Positions 50,237-58,345 of a stretch of 64,000 nt of DNA are shown piece by piece. Both the position numbers and the translations under genes were made by a program. The notes below the pieces were generated by a model. The model was not told where the DNA came from and made no database searches. It saw nothing but the letters and a program-made list of their open reading frames with translations. Source of the DNA: Amycolatopsis nivea (GTDB lineage: Bacteria; Actinomycetota; Actinomycetes; Mycobacteriales; Pseudonocardiaceae); the NCBI RefSeq assembly GCF_004522235.1, contig NZ_SDLT01000005.1, forward strand, positions 124,001 through 188,000. The letters are read 5' to 3'. Every line of letters starts with the position of its first letter. Positions within the stretch are counted from its first letter, which is position 1.

Positions 50237-50267
50237 GGCCGGTCCCTCCGCAGTGGAGGAACCGGCC
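50237..50267 (-). terminator. Terminator of the gabT-DUF3830 unit
   Basis: GGCCGGTCCCTCC (50237-50249) and GGAGGAACCGGCC (50255-50267) form a 13-bp stem with one mismatch and a 5-nt loop, just beyond the DUF3830 gene stop. Confidence 0.75.
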
Positions 50268-50279
50268 CTGGAGCGACTG

Positions 50280-50780
50280 TCAGTCAGCGCGAGCGAACGA
50301 CAGCGTCTCGCCTTCCACGCCGCGCAGCCACAGATCCTGCGCGGCCTCGGCCATCTCGGACAGGCCCTCCTCGATCGTCGCGAACACGTTGCCGGGCACC
50401 CAGCCCGCGTCGCCGTTGATCAGCAGGTTGTTGCGGCCGTAGAAAATCGCGAGATCCGTGGCACCCTGGTCGCTGTGCGCCTCGCTGCCCTCGTCGTAGC
50501 CGTACGCGGGATTGCCGATTTCCCATGCCTCGAATCCGAAGTAGACGACGTCGCCCGGAATCGGGGTGATGGTCGGGTTCTCGCGGCCCGGCTTGGGCTC
50601 GGCGAAGGGCGGCACGAGCGTGTAGACCTCGTTGCGCGCGTACTTCGCGTGGTAGGCCGAACCGCTCTGCGGCAGCGCGTCCCACACCGCCTTGCAGGTG
50701 CGCGGTGCTTCGTCGTCGAGCAGCCGGGCGCGGCAGGTGACGCCGCGCTTGTCGAGGCTGATGGTGATGTAGCGCGCCAT
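50280..50780 (-). CDS. DUF3830 cyclophilin-like protein
   Basis: 166 residues with the features of DUF3830: an opening of small beta strands ('ARYITISLDKRGVTCRARLLDDEAPRTCKAVWDALP' as pattern), a HAKYARNEVYTLVPPF stretch, a PGDVVYFGFEAWEIGN segment, and FYGRNNLLINGDAGWVPGN. It adopts a cyclophilin-like barrel; function is not established, though genes of this family sit beside amino-acid or amide catabolic genes. ATG 50780; 3 bp after the gabT stop, so it is the second gene of that unit. Confidence 0.8.
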   Translation of the reverse strand: MARYITISLDKRGVTCRARLLDDEAPRTCKAVWDALPQSGSAYHAKYARNEVYTLVPPFAEPKPGRENPTITPIPGDVVYFGFEAWEIGNPAYGYDEGSEAHSDQGATDLAIFYGRNNLLINGDAGWVPGNVFATIEEGLSEMAEAAQDLWLRGVEGETLSFARAD

Positions 50781-50783
50781 GCT

Positions 50784-52040
50784 TCAGCTCCCCGTGACCG
50801 ACGTGACGACCTCGCCCCAGATGCGCAGCGCGTCGTCGACTTGTTCCGCGTTGACGACCAGCGGCGGCACCATGCGCACGACGTTCGAGTACGCGCCGCA
50901 GGTGAGCAACAGCAGTCCGCTCTTGGCAGCTGCCTGCTGTGCCGCCTGTGCGGTGGCCGTGTCCGGTTCGCCGTCCGCTGTCGTGAACTCAGTGCCCACG
51001 AGGAGCCCGAGACCGCGTACGTCGCCGATAGCCGGCGTCTTGTCCGCGATGACGCGCGCGCCCTCGAGAAGCTGACGGCCACGCTCCGCGGCGTTCTCGA
51101 CCAAGCCTTCGTCCTGAATGACGTCGAGCGTCGCGATCGCCGCCGCGCACGACACGGCGTTGCCGCCGTACGTGCCGCCCTGCGACCCCGGGTACGCCTT
51201 CGCCATCAGCTCTTCCGAAGCGGCGATGCCCGACAGCGGGAAGCCGCTCGCGAGACCCTTCGCGATCAGCACGACGTCCGGGTGGACGTCGAAGTGGTCG
51301 TGGCCCCAGAACTTGCCGGTGCGGCCGAACCCGGCCTGTACCTCGTCGAGCACCAGCAGGATCCCGTGCCGGTCGGCGCGTTCGCGCAGCCCGGCCATGA
51401 ACTCGGTGTTGGCCGGGACGTAGCCGCCCTCGCCGAGCACCGGCTCGATGAAGAACGCGGCCGTCTCGTTCGGCGCGGAGACGGTCTGGAAGAGATAGTC
51501 CAGCTCGCGCAAGGCGAACTTCGTCGCGGTCTCCTCGTCCCAGCCGTAGTGGTAGGCGTACGGGAACGGCGCGACGTGCACGCCGGACATCAGCGGCGAG
51601 ATGCCCGCGCTGAACCGCGTGCCGGAGGTGGTCATGGTCGCGGCGGCGACCGTGCGGCCGTGGAAACCGCCCTGGAACACGATGACGTTCGGCCGCTTCG
51701 TCGCCTGCCGGGCCAGCCGCAGCGCGGCCTCGACGGCCTCGCTGCCGGAGTTCGCGTAGAAGAGCGAATCGAGCCCGGACGGCAGCACGTCGCCGAGCTT
51801 GCGGGTCAGTTCGAGCAGCGGTTTGTGCATGACTGTCGTGTACTGGCCGTGCACGAGCTTGCCGATCTGCTCGCGCGCGGCTTCGACCACGCGCGGGTGG
51901 CAGTGGCCGGTGCTGGTCACCCCGATGCCCGCGGTGAAGTCGAGATGACGTTTCCCGTCCACGTCGTAGAGGTAAACCCCTTCACCGTGGTCGACGACGA
52001 CGGGCGTTGCCTGCTTGAGCAGCGGGGAAAGCTGGGCCAT
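50784..52040 (-). CDS. gabT: 4-aminobutyrate-type aminotransferase (class III PLP)
   Basis: 418 residues, class III aminotransferase. PLP-binding segments: FYANSGSEAVEAALRLAR (phosphate loop), FHGRT, VLDEVQAGFGRTG with the Asp that pairs with the pyridine N, and AKGLASGFPLSG with the Schiff-base Lys at about 268. Class III members include GABA and ornithine transaminases, so omega-amino acids are expected substrates. ATG 52040 has AGGAGG 7 bp upstream. It is divergent from a succinate-semialdehyde-type dehydrogenase across an operator-bearing region, which strengthens the gabT call. Confidence 0.9.
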   Translation of the reverse strand: MAQLSPLLKQATPVVVDHGEGVYLYDVDGKRHLDFTAGIGVTSTGHCHPRVVEAAREQIGKLVHGQYTTVMHKPLLELTRKLGDVLPSGLDSLFYANSGSEAVEAALRLARQATKRPNVIVFQGGFHGRTVAAATMTTSGTRFSAGISPLMSGVHVAPFPYAYHYGWDEETATKFALRELDYLFQTVSAPNETAAFFIEPVLGEGGYVPANTEFMAGLRERADRHGILLVLDEVQAGFGRTGKFWGHDHFDVHPDVVLIAKGLASGFPLSGIAASEELMAKAYPGSQGGTYGGNAVSCAAAIATLDVIQDEGLVENAAERGRQLLEGARVIADKTPAIGDVRGLGLLVGTEFTTADGEPDTATAQAAQQAAAKSGLLLLTCGAYSNVVRMVPPLVVNAEQVDDALRIWGEVVTSVTGS

Positions 52041-52077
52041 GCGGCGCCCTCCTGGGTGCGGGTGGAGACGGTTGTCG

Positions 52078-52089
52078 ATTGTTGACAAT
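52078..52089. promoter_or_regulatory. GntR operator 1: ATTGTTGACAAT in the gabT-gabD divergent promoter
   Basis: A 12-bp palindrome (ATTGT-TG-ACAAT) located between a TTGTCG -35 (52072-52077) and a TAGCAT -10 (52095-52100) spaced by 17 bp for the plus-strand gene. Identical or near-identical sites at 57477-57488 and 58306-58317 point to one regulator. Confidence 0.8.
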
Positions 52090-52133
52090 ATCCATAGCAT
52101 GAGTTCGGGACAACAGGAACAGGAGCGAGCTGG

Positions 52134-53597
52134 ATGAGCGGGATCACCGAGAACGGCGTCGTGAGCGCGGTCGGCAAGGAACTCTTCATCGGCGGCAAGT
52201 GGGTCTCCGCGCGCAGCGGCAAGACCTTCGACGTACAGGACCCCTCCACCGGCGAGGTGCTGTGCCAGGTTGCGGACGCCGGGCCGGAGGACGGCCTCGC
52301 GGCGCTCGACGCGGCCGTCGCGGCACAAGCCGACTGGGCCGCCGTCGCCCCTCGGGAGCGCGGCGAGATCCTGCGCCGCGCGTACGACAAGCTCATCGAG
52401 CGCCGCGACGAGCTGGCGCTGCTGATGACGCTGGAAATGGGCAAGCCGCTGGCCGAGGCCGCCGGGGAGATCACTTACGCCGCCGAGTTCTTCCGCTGGT
52501 TCGCCGAGGAAGCGGTGCGGATCGACGGCGGCTACGCGGTGGCTCCGAACGGCAACGGGCGGTTCCTGATCGCGCGCCAGCCGGTCGGCCCGACGCTGCT
52601 CATCACGCCGTGGAACTTCCCGATGGCGATGGGCACGCGCAAGATCGGCCCGGCCGTCGCCGCGGGCTGCACGATGGTCATCAAGCCCGCGGCGCAGACG
52701 CCGCTGTCGATGCTCGCGCTCACCCAGATCCTCGCCGACGCCGGACTGCCCGAAGGCGTGCTGAACGTCGTCACCACCAAGGACGCGGGCGGCGTGATGG
52801 AGCCGCTGATCCGCGACGGACGCGCGCGCAAGCTGTCCTTCACCGGCTCGACCGGGGTCGGGCGCAAGCTGCTGGAACAGTGCGCGGAGAAGGTGCTGCG
52901 CACGTCGATGGAACTGGGCGGCAACGCGCCGTTCGTCGTGTTCGACGACGCGGACCTGGACGCCGCGGTCGAGGGCGCGATGCAGGCCAAGATGCGCAAC
53001 ATCGGCGAGGCGTGCACCGCGGCCAACCGGTTCTACGTGCAGCGCGGCGTGGCCGAGGAGTTCTCCCGCCGGCTCACCGAGCGGATGCAGGCGCTGCCGA
53101 TGGGCCGCGGCACCGACGAAGGCGTCGTGGTCGGCCCGCTCATCGACGAGGCCGCGGTGAAGAAGGTGACCGAACTGGTCAAGGACGCCACGGACAAGGG
53201 CGCGCGGGTGCTCACCGGCGGCTCGCGGGTCGACGGTCCCGGGCACTTCTACCCGGCCACTGTGCTCACGGACGTTCCGGTGGACGCCCGGCTGGCCAGC
53301 GAGGAAATCTTCGGCCCGGTCGCGCCGATCACCCCGTTCGACACCGAGGACGAGGCGGTCGAGAAGGCCAACGACACCGAATTCGGCCTGGTGTCCTACC
53401 TGTTCACCAGCGACCTGAAGCGCGCGCTGCGGGTGTCGGAACGCCTCGAGGCCGGGATGATCGGCCTCAACCAGGGCATCGTGTCCAATCCGGCGGCCCC
53501 GTTCGGCGGCGTCAAGCAGTCCGGTCTCGGCCGCGAGGGCGGCACGGTCGGCATCGAGGAATTCCTGGAGACCAAGTACATCGCGGTGAACCTGTGA
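52134..53597 (+). CDS. gabD: NAD(P)-dependent succinate-semialdehyde-type dehydrogenase
   Basis: 487 residues, aldehyde dehydrogenase superfamily. NAD-binding and oxyanion segments TPWNFPMAMGTRKIGPAVAAG, FTGSTGVGRKL and ELGGNAPFVVFDDADLD (with the general-base Glu) are present, and the catalytic Cys is in IGEACTAANR (about residue 288). Length and sequence are typical of GabD. With gabT it would turn an omega-amino acid into a dicarboxylate. ATG 52134 with AGGAG about 8 bp upstream. Overlaps the next gene by 4 bp (GTGA). Confidence 0.92.
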   Translation: MSGITENGVVSAVGKELFIGGKWVSARSGKTFDVQDPSTGEVLCQVADAGPEDGLAALDAAVAAQADWAAVAPRERGEILRRAYDKLIERRDELALLMTLEMGKPLAEAAGEITYAAEFFRWFAEEAVRIDGGYAVAPNGNGRFLIARQPVGPTLLITPWNFPMAMGTRKIGPAVAAGCTMVIKPAAQTPLSMLALTQILADAGLPEGVLNVVTTKDAGGVMEPLIRDGRARKLSFTGSTGVGRKLLEQCAEKVLRTSMELGGNAPFVVFDDADLDAAVEGAMQAKMRNIGEACTAANRFYVQRGVAEEFSRRLTERMQALPMGRGTDEGVVVGPLIDEAAVKKVTELVKDATDKGARVLTGGSRVDGPGHFYPATVLTDVPVDARLASEEIFGPVAPITPFDTEDEAVEKANDTEFGLVSYLFTSDLKRALRVSERLEAGMIGLNQGIVSNPAAPFGGVKQSGLGREGGTVGIEEFLETKYIAVNL

Positions 53598-54649
53598 CCC
53601 ATCGGATTGCGAGCATCCCCGGCGACGGGATCGGGGTCGACGTCACGATCGAGACGCGCCGGGTTCTCGACGCCGCCGCGGACAAGTACGGATTCTCCTT
53701 GGAATGGACCGAATTCGACTGGAGCTGCGAGCGGTACGCGAAGACCGGCGCGATGATGCCGGAGGACGGGGTCGAGCAGCTGTCGGGGTTCGACGGCATC
53801 CTGCTCGGCGCGGTCGGCTTCCCCGGCGTCGCGGACCACGTTTCGTTGTGGGGCCTGCTGATCCCGTTGCGGCGGGCGTTCCAGCAGTACGTCAACCTGC
53901 GCCCGGTGCGGCTGCTGCCGGGGACGTCCTCGGTGCTGGCCGGGCGGAAGGCCGACGAGCTGGAAATGGTGATCGTCCGGGAGAATTCCGAGGGCGAGTA
54001 CTCGGAGATCGGCGGACGGCACAACGCCGGGCGGCCGGACGAGTTCGTGCTGCAGGAGTCGGTGTTCACGCGGGTCGGGGTGGAACGGATCATCCGGTAC
54101 GCCTTCGAACTCGCGCGCACGCGTTCTCAGCACGTCACGTCGGCGACGAAGTCCAACGGGCTGATTCACTCGATGCCGTACTGGGACGAGATTTTCGCCG
54201 AGGTCGCGGGCCAGTACCCGGACGTCCGCGCGGAACAGTGCCATGTGGACGCTCTCGCCGCGCGGATGGTGCAGGCTCCGGACCGGCTCGACGTGGTGGT
54301 GGCGTCGAACCTGTTCGGCGACATCCTGAGCGACCTCGCGGCCGCGATCACCGGCGGACTGGGCATGGCCCCGTCCGGAAACATCAACCCATCAGGTGAG
54401 TTTCCGTCGATGTTCGAGGCGGTCCACGGCAGTGCTCCGGACATCGCCGGACAGGGCATCGCGAACCCGGTCGCACAGATCCTCGCCGCGGCGATGCTGC
54501 TGGAGCACCTCGGGGAAACCGTTGCCGCACAAGCGATCCGCGCCTCGGTCGACGAGGTGCTGACCGCGGGCGAAACGCTCACCCCCGACCTCGGCGGAAC
54601 CGCTACCACAACCGCGCTCGGCACCGCGGTGGCCGCTTCGCTCCGCTGA
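53594..54649 (+). CDS. Tartrate/D-malate/isopropylmalate-type decarboxylating dehydrogenase
   Basis: 351 residues, isocitrate/isopropylmalate dehydrogenase family. IPGDGIG at the N-terminus, a metal-binding 'SNLFGDILSDLAAAITGGLGMAPS' segment and 'FEAVHGSAPDIAGQGIANP' near the C-terminus hold the substrate and NAD-binding residues. The 'LGAVGFPGVADHVSLWGLLIPLRRAF' region, with Leu where isocitrate and isopropylmalate enzymes differ, resembles the tartrate/D-malate branch. GTG start inside gabD's stop. Likely oxidises a hydroxy-dicarboxylate and decarboxylates it, completing the gabT-gabD pathway or a parallel one. Confidence 0.85.
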   Translation: MTHRIASIPGDGIGVDVTIETRRVLDAAADKYGFSLEWTEFDWSCERYAKTGAMMPEDGVEQLSGFDGILLGAVGFPGVADHVSLWGLLIPLRRAFQQYVNLRPVRLLPGTSSVLAGRKADELEMVIVRENSEGEYSEIGGRHNAGRPDEFVLQESVFTRVGVERIIRYAFELARTRSQHVTSATKSNGLIHSMPYWDEIFAEVAGQYPDVRAEQCHVDALAARMVQAPDRLDVVVASNLFGDILSDLAAAITGGLGMAPSGNINPSGEFPSMFEAVHGSAPDIAGQGIANPVAQILAAAMLLEHLGETVAAQAIRASVDEVLTAGETLTPDLGGTATTTALGTAVAASLR

Positions 54650-54719
54650 TTTTTCGTCGGTGCCGCGCGGTTGACTCTTCCCTGACCCGCCGACGGGTCC
54701 CCGAGGGGAGGAGGAGCCG

Positions 54720-55187
54720 ATGTGCCAGAGGTGCGAGGAACCGGAAAGACCGGAGGAGCAGTACCTGATCGAGGTGCTCGACGAGATCAGGGAGCACGGC
54801 TGGTGCGTCCAGGGCGTGCTGGGAACAGGTTCCCGGCCGCCCTGGGCGTACACCGCGGGCCTGACCGTGCAGGGCCTGCCCGAGCTGGTTGTCACGGGAT
54901 TGCTGCCACACCAGGCAGTGCGGCTGCTGAACGCCGCGGCCGAACACTCGCTGCACACCGGCCCGCCGGTGCCCGGGCAGCAGTGGCTGCTGCCCCGGTT
55001 GCCCCGGGTGGAAATCGTCCAGCTCAGTGCTCCGGCGGCGCACCTGGACATCGCGGTGTGCTGCTATGGCACGGGAATCGAAGCCAGACAGCTGGTGTAC
55101 GCCGACCCGGCGGGCTGGTTCCCGTGGTCTCCGCAGTACAACTCCGGCCGCGGCGGACAGCCCGTGCTGGGGGTGCGTCGTGCGTGA
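54720..55187 (+). CDS. DUF4262 family protein
   Basis: 155 residues. The core reads 'GWCVQGVLGTG' then WAYTAGLTVQGLPELVVTGL, followed by 'HQAVRLLNAAAEHSL' and late QLVYADPAGWFPWSPQYN, the pattern of DUF4262. Conserved aromatic and Gly residues but no known activity. Several Cys (MCQRC at the start) could bind metal. ATG 54720 with GGAGGAG upstream. Separate from the dehydrogenase unit by 70 bp. Confidence 0.8.
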   Translation: MCQRCEEPERPEEQYLIEVLDEIREHGWCVQGVLGTGSRPPWAYTAGLTVQGLPELVVTGLLPHQAVRLLNAAAEHSLHTGPPVPGQQWLLPRLPRVEIVQLSAPAAHLDIAVCCYGTGIEARQLVYADPAGWFPWSPQYNSGRGGQPVLGVRRA

Positions 55188-55240
55188 GTTTTTGTTGCTG
55201 TTGCAGGGTTTTCCGTGCCGGCGGCCGGTAGTGTCGAAGC

Positions 55241-55741
55241 ATGCCCGAACTGCTGGCCCCCACTGTTCGCCTGCACCGCTCGTGGCTGGAAGCGCATCGC
55301 GAATGGGGCCCGGGCTTGCACGAGGACGGCTTCGGCTTGTCCGCGTCGGATCAGGTCGATTCTCCTGCTGGCTTCGCAGCCTGGGTCGGCTCCTTGACCG
55401 CAGACCGCGGTGTGTACCGCTGGCTGGTCGAGGACGGACAGGTGCTCGGCGGAATCGCCCTGCGCGCTGGACCGGCCTCGTACGTTCGGTGGGCTGGGCA
55501 CCTGGGCTTCGGCCTCCGTCCGTCCGCGCGCGGCCGTGGTCTCGCTTCTTGGGCACTGCACCAGATGCTGCCCGAAGCCCGGCGGCTGAGTTTGTCTCGC
55601 GTGCTCTTGGTGTGCGAGGGGGAGAACCTGGCGTCCGCCAAGACGATCGAACGCGCGGGCGGTGTGCTGGAGGAAACCCGTCAGACCGACCACGGGCCGG
55701 TGCGGCGGTACTGGATCACGCTGGAGTCGTCGGCGAGCTGA
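55241..55741 (+). CDS. GNAT-family acetyltransferase (RimJ/RimL-like)
   Basis: 166 residues. N-terminal TVRLHRSWLEAHREW, a central VYRWLVEDGQVLGGIALR strand, the acetyl-CoA loop FGLRPSARGRGLASWAL (R/Q-x-x-G-x-A-like: ARGRGLA) and a late 'LVCEGENLASAKTIERAGGVLEE' helix-strand typical of N-terminal or antibiotic acetyltransferases. Substrate unknown. It follows the DUF4262 gene by 53 bp on the same strand. Confidence 0.85.
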   Translation: MPELLAPTVRLHRSWLEAHREWGPGLHEDGFGLSASDQVDSPAGFAAWVGSLTADRGVYRWLVEDGQVLGGIALRAGPASYVRWAGHLGFGLRPSARGRGLASWALHQMLPEARRLSLSRVLLVCEGENLASAKTIERAGGVLEETRQTDHGPVRRYWITLESSAS

Positions 55742-56040
55742 GCCGCATCTCCTGGTCGCCACGGCGGAGCGGTGCGGACTTAGCCATTCCGTTGCTGCTG
55801 CTCGCATTGCCCGGTCGCGCTTCCAGCTTCGTGCTGCACCGGTTCGCTCGCGAGGAACGGACCGCCGTGCGGTTCGCCACCACGGGGGCAAGCGGTCCGG
55901 TCAGGTGCGGAGACGACCGCGTCGCCATCCGCCGAGCGCGTATTACGTGTGCTCATGCGGTAATCGGGCAGCGCGGGGTGAGTGGCGTGCTCCCTGCGGT
56001 GCGAGGGCGGAGAAGCAGCCGTCCGGAAAACCCGCCCGCC
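55742..56040. other. Intergenic, no gene seen
   Basis: 299 bp between the convergent GNAT and GntR genes. Open frames cross it but have no start signals or family likeness. I see no strong hairpin. Confidence 0.4.
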
Positions 56041-56727
56041 TCACTCCGAAACCGCGACCCCGCCCTTCAGGCTCCGCCCCGGAAGCAACCGGCTGATCGC
56101 GTCCTCCATGTGCGCGTCCAGCAGGTGCAGCGCCGTCTCCTCGTCGTCCGACCGAAGGGCTTCGATGATCCTCGTGTGCTCCTCCAGCCGGTCCTCCACG
56201 CCCTGATACGTGCTCTGCAGCAGGGTCAGGCACATCCGCGTCTCGATCAGCAGCGTCCGGGCCATCCGCACCAGCCGTTTGCTGCCGGAGGCGTTGATCA
56301 GCGCCTCGTGGAAGCGCAGGTCAGCCTCCGACAGCGCGGCCGGATCGTCCGCGGCCGCCGCCATGTCGGCCACGTTCTGTTCCAGCATCGCCGCCACTGC
56401 CTCGCGGTCGCCGCGGAACGCGCACAGCAGGGCGGCCCGTTCGACCGCCGAGCGGGCGAGGTAGATGTCGAAGACATCCTCCGGTTCGAGGTCGATCACG
56501 AACAGGCCCCGGTGGCGTTCGCTGCGCAGCAAACCCTCGGACACGAGATGCTGCATCGCCTCGCGCAGCGGGCCGCGCGAGACCTGGAAGCGGGCGGCCA
56601 GGTCGGTTTCGCCGAGCTGGGTGCCCGGCGGCAGCGCGCCGGTCATGATCGCGTCGCGCAGCTGGCGCGCGATCACGGCGGCGGTCGATTCCCGGCTGAC
56701 CGGCTCTATGTCCGGCAGTGCGACCAC
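56041..56727 (-). CDS. GntR-family (FadR/FCD type) transcriptional regulator
   Basis: 228 residues. The winged helix is at about 20-75 (IARQLRDAIMTGALPPGTQL, then LAARFQVSRGPLREAMQHLVSEGLL). The C-terminal FCD all-helical domain holds the metal-binding pattern (D at LRFHEAL, H in EEHTRIIEAL, H in LLDAHMEDAI; about 139, 188, 210). FCD regulators bind organic-acid ligands. Operators of this class are TTGTnnACAA-like, and ATTGTYGACAAT occurs three times nearby (52078, 57477, 58306), so this is the probable regulator of gabT/gabD, the isomerase genes and the hydroxyacid dehydrogenase-amidase unit. GTG 56727 lies 3 bp after the stop of the isomerase-like gene, so it is co-transcribed. Confidence 0.92.
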   Translation of the reverse strand: MVALPDIEPVSRESTAAVIARQLRDAIMTGALPPGTQLGETDLAARFQVSRGPLREAMQHLVSEGLLRSERHRGLFVIDLEPEDVFDIYLARSAVERAALLCAFRGDREAVAAMLEQNVADMAAAADDPAALSEADLRFHEALINASGSKRLVRMARTLLIETRMCLTLLQSTYQGVEDRLEEHTRIIEALRSDDEETALHLLDAHMEDAISRLLPGRSLKGGVAVSE

Positions 56728-56730
56728 GGG

Positions 56731-57456
56731 TCAGCCCCTCGTCCGGAACAACGCGCCCAGCGAACGCACCAGCCGGGTCGTGCCGGTCAGGCGCAGGCCT
56801 TCCCACACGGTCACCTGGTTGGCGGTCAGCACCGGCTTGCCGAGCTTGGCCTCGATGTCGGTGATCTCGCCGAGCGTGCGCATCGCGGTGTCGGGCACCA
56901 GGACCGCGTCGGCGTCGGGGTGGTCGTGGCTTACCGCGAGGTCCACCACGGCCTCGGGGGCGAGCTGGCCCACCTCGGCGGCGGTGTCGATGTCGGCGCT
57001 CGACATCGAAAGCACCTCGACGCCTCCCGCGGCGAGGAAGTCCACGAACAGCCGCGCGACGTCGTCGGGGTAGCTCGCGGCCACCGCGACTCGTTGCACG
57101 CCAAGGGCTTTCGCCGCGTGCACGAAGGCGAACGACGTGCTCGAGGCCGGCACTCCGGCGGCCTTGGCGAGCTGGTCGGCCTGGTTGCGCGCGCCGTCCC
57201 AGCCGTACACGAAGCTGCCGGACGTGCACGCCCACACCACCGCTTCCGGCTGGTGTTTCGCGAGCAGCCGCGCGCCTTCGGCGAGCCGGGCTTCGCTGCC
57301 GAGGTCGAGCAGTTCCGGCACGGCGTGCAGGTCGGTGCCGTAGATGTGCGCGACCGGCAGGCTGATGTCGCCGTCGGAGCCGCCGAGAAGCTGTTCCGCG
57401 AGCGGGTAGTCGTCCTCGGCCGCGTGGTCGGGGTAGATGAAGCCGATCGTGGTCAC
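56731..57456 (-). CDS. Asp/Glu racemase / maleate isomerase-like protein, second catalytic Cys missing
   Basis: 241 residues, family of maleate cis-trans isomerase and arylmalonate decarboxylase. The first catalytic Cys is in WACTSGSFV (about 76). Where maleate isomerases have the second Cys, this protein reads VLVPDTAMRT, with Asp. One-Cys members such as arylmalonate decarboxylase are decarboxylases, so it may decarboxylate or act on another substrate. GTG 57456 with GGAGG 4 bp upstream. The operator ATTGTCGACAAT overlaps its promoter. It is followed by the GntR gene after 3 bp. Confidence 0.85.
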   Translation of the reverse strand: MTTIGFIYPDHAAEDDYPLAEQLLGGSDGDISLPVAHIYGTDLHAVPELLDLGSEARLAEGARLLAKHQPEAVVWACTSGSFVYGWDGARNQADQLAKAAGVPASSTSFAFVHAAKALGVQRVAVAASYPDDVARLFVDFLAAGGVEVLSMSSADIDTAAEVGQLAPEAVVDLAVSHDHPDADAVLVPDTAMRTLGEITDIEAKLGKPVLTANQVTVWEGLRLTGTTRLVRSLGALFRTRG

Positions 57457-57476
57457 GAAACCTCCGGGATGCGCAA

Positions 57477-57488
57477 ATTGTCGACAAT
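57477..57488. promoter_or_regulatory. GntR operator 2: ATTGTCGACAAT
   Basis: Perfect 12-bp palindrome 20 bp upstream of the isomerase-like start. On the minus strand a TAATAT -10 (57488-57493) abuts it, so the site covers the expected transcription start. Confidence 0.8.
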
Positions 57489-57502
57489 ATTAGCGGGGCC
57501 GG

Positions 57503-58243
57503 TCAAGACACCTCCCGCAGCCACTGGCCGGGTCCCACGATGGGCAGCTGCATCCGGCGCAGGCACGCCCACATCGTCAGCTGGTTGGCGGTCAGCACGG
57601 GTTTGCCGAGCGCCTTTTCCAGCGGTTCGATCAGGTCGAACGTGGGGAGGTTGGTGCAGCTGACGAAGATCGCCTCGGCGTCGCGGTGGTCCGCGGCCAG
57701 GATCCGCTCGGCGATGGTGCGGTAGCTGACCTTCCAGATGCCGCCGCCCAGTCCGAGGTGGTCGCTGGACACCGTGGTCACGCCGACCTCGCCGAGGAAA
57801 TCGTGGAGTTTGCCGGTGAGATCGGCGTCGTAGGGCGTGAGCACGGAGACCCGGTGCAGGTCGAGCTGGTGCAGCACCTCGACCAGCGCCCCGGACGTGG
57901 TGACCGCGTCGGGTGCGCCCGCGTCGCAGATCGCCTTGGTGAGGGAGCGTTCGTAGTCGATGCCGTTCACGAAGCTGCCCGAGGTGCACAGGTACGCGAC
58001 CACCTCCGGCTCCACGTGCAGCACGTCGCGCGTGGCCGCGGCGAGGTGCCTGCTGTCGCTCACCAGCTGCGCCATCTCCATGCTCACCGGAACCGGTTCG
58101 TAGGGGGTGCGGGCGAGATGCAGCGACACCTCCATCGGCACCCAGCGCCACAGCTCGCGCTCGAGCGCGAGGTCGAACGGCGCGATCACGCCGATGCCGC
58201 GCTGGGCGAGCGGGCCCTCGAACGCGAGGAAGTCCAGATCCAA
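57503..58243 (-). CDS. Maleate cis-trans isomerase-like protein (both Cys present)
   Basis: 246 residues, same family as its neighbour. First Cys in YLCTSGSFV (about 86); second Cys in FVSCTNLPTFD (about 196). Both are at the places used by maleate isomerase. It could interconvert maleate and fumarate or act on a related unsaturated dicarboxylate. TTG start at 58243, supported by GGAGG 7 bp upstream and by the alignment of the N-terminus. Upstream is the operator region shared with the hydroxyacid dehydrogenase. A 46-bp gap separates it from the next gene on the same strand. Confidence 0.85.
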   Translation of the reverse strand: MDLDFLAFEGPLAQRGIGVIAPFDLALERELWRWVPMEVSLHLARTPYEPVPVSMEMAQLVSDSRHLAAATRDVLHVEPEVVAYLCTSGSFVNGIDYERSLTKAICDAGAPDAVTTSGALVEVLHQLDLHRVSVLTPYDADLTGKLHDFLGEVGVTTVSSDHLGLGGGIWKVSYRTIAERILAADHRDAEAIFVSCTNLPTFDLIEPLEKALGKPVLTANQLTMWACLRRMQLPIVGPGQWLREVS

Positions 58244-58305
58244 GGTTCAGCCTCCGGAATACGCCTGTGCCGATGCCCGTCCGGTGCTCCGGGGGTGGTC
58301 CTCGG

Positions 58306-58338
58306 ATTGTTGACAATCATACGAGCCACTTTTACCGT
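58306..58338 (+). promoter_or_regulatory. Operator 3 with embedded -35 and leaderless promoter
   Basis: ATTGTTGACAAT (58306-58317) contains a perfect -35 TTGACA (58310-58315). A -10 TACCGT (58333-58338) follows after 17 bp and the GTG start at 58346 comes 7 bp later, the arrangement of a leaderless transcript. Binding of the repressor would directly cover the -35. Confidence 0.85.
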
Positions 58339-58345
58339 GTCAATC

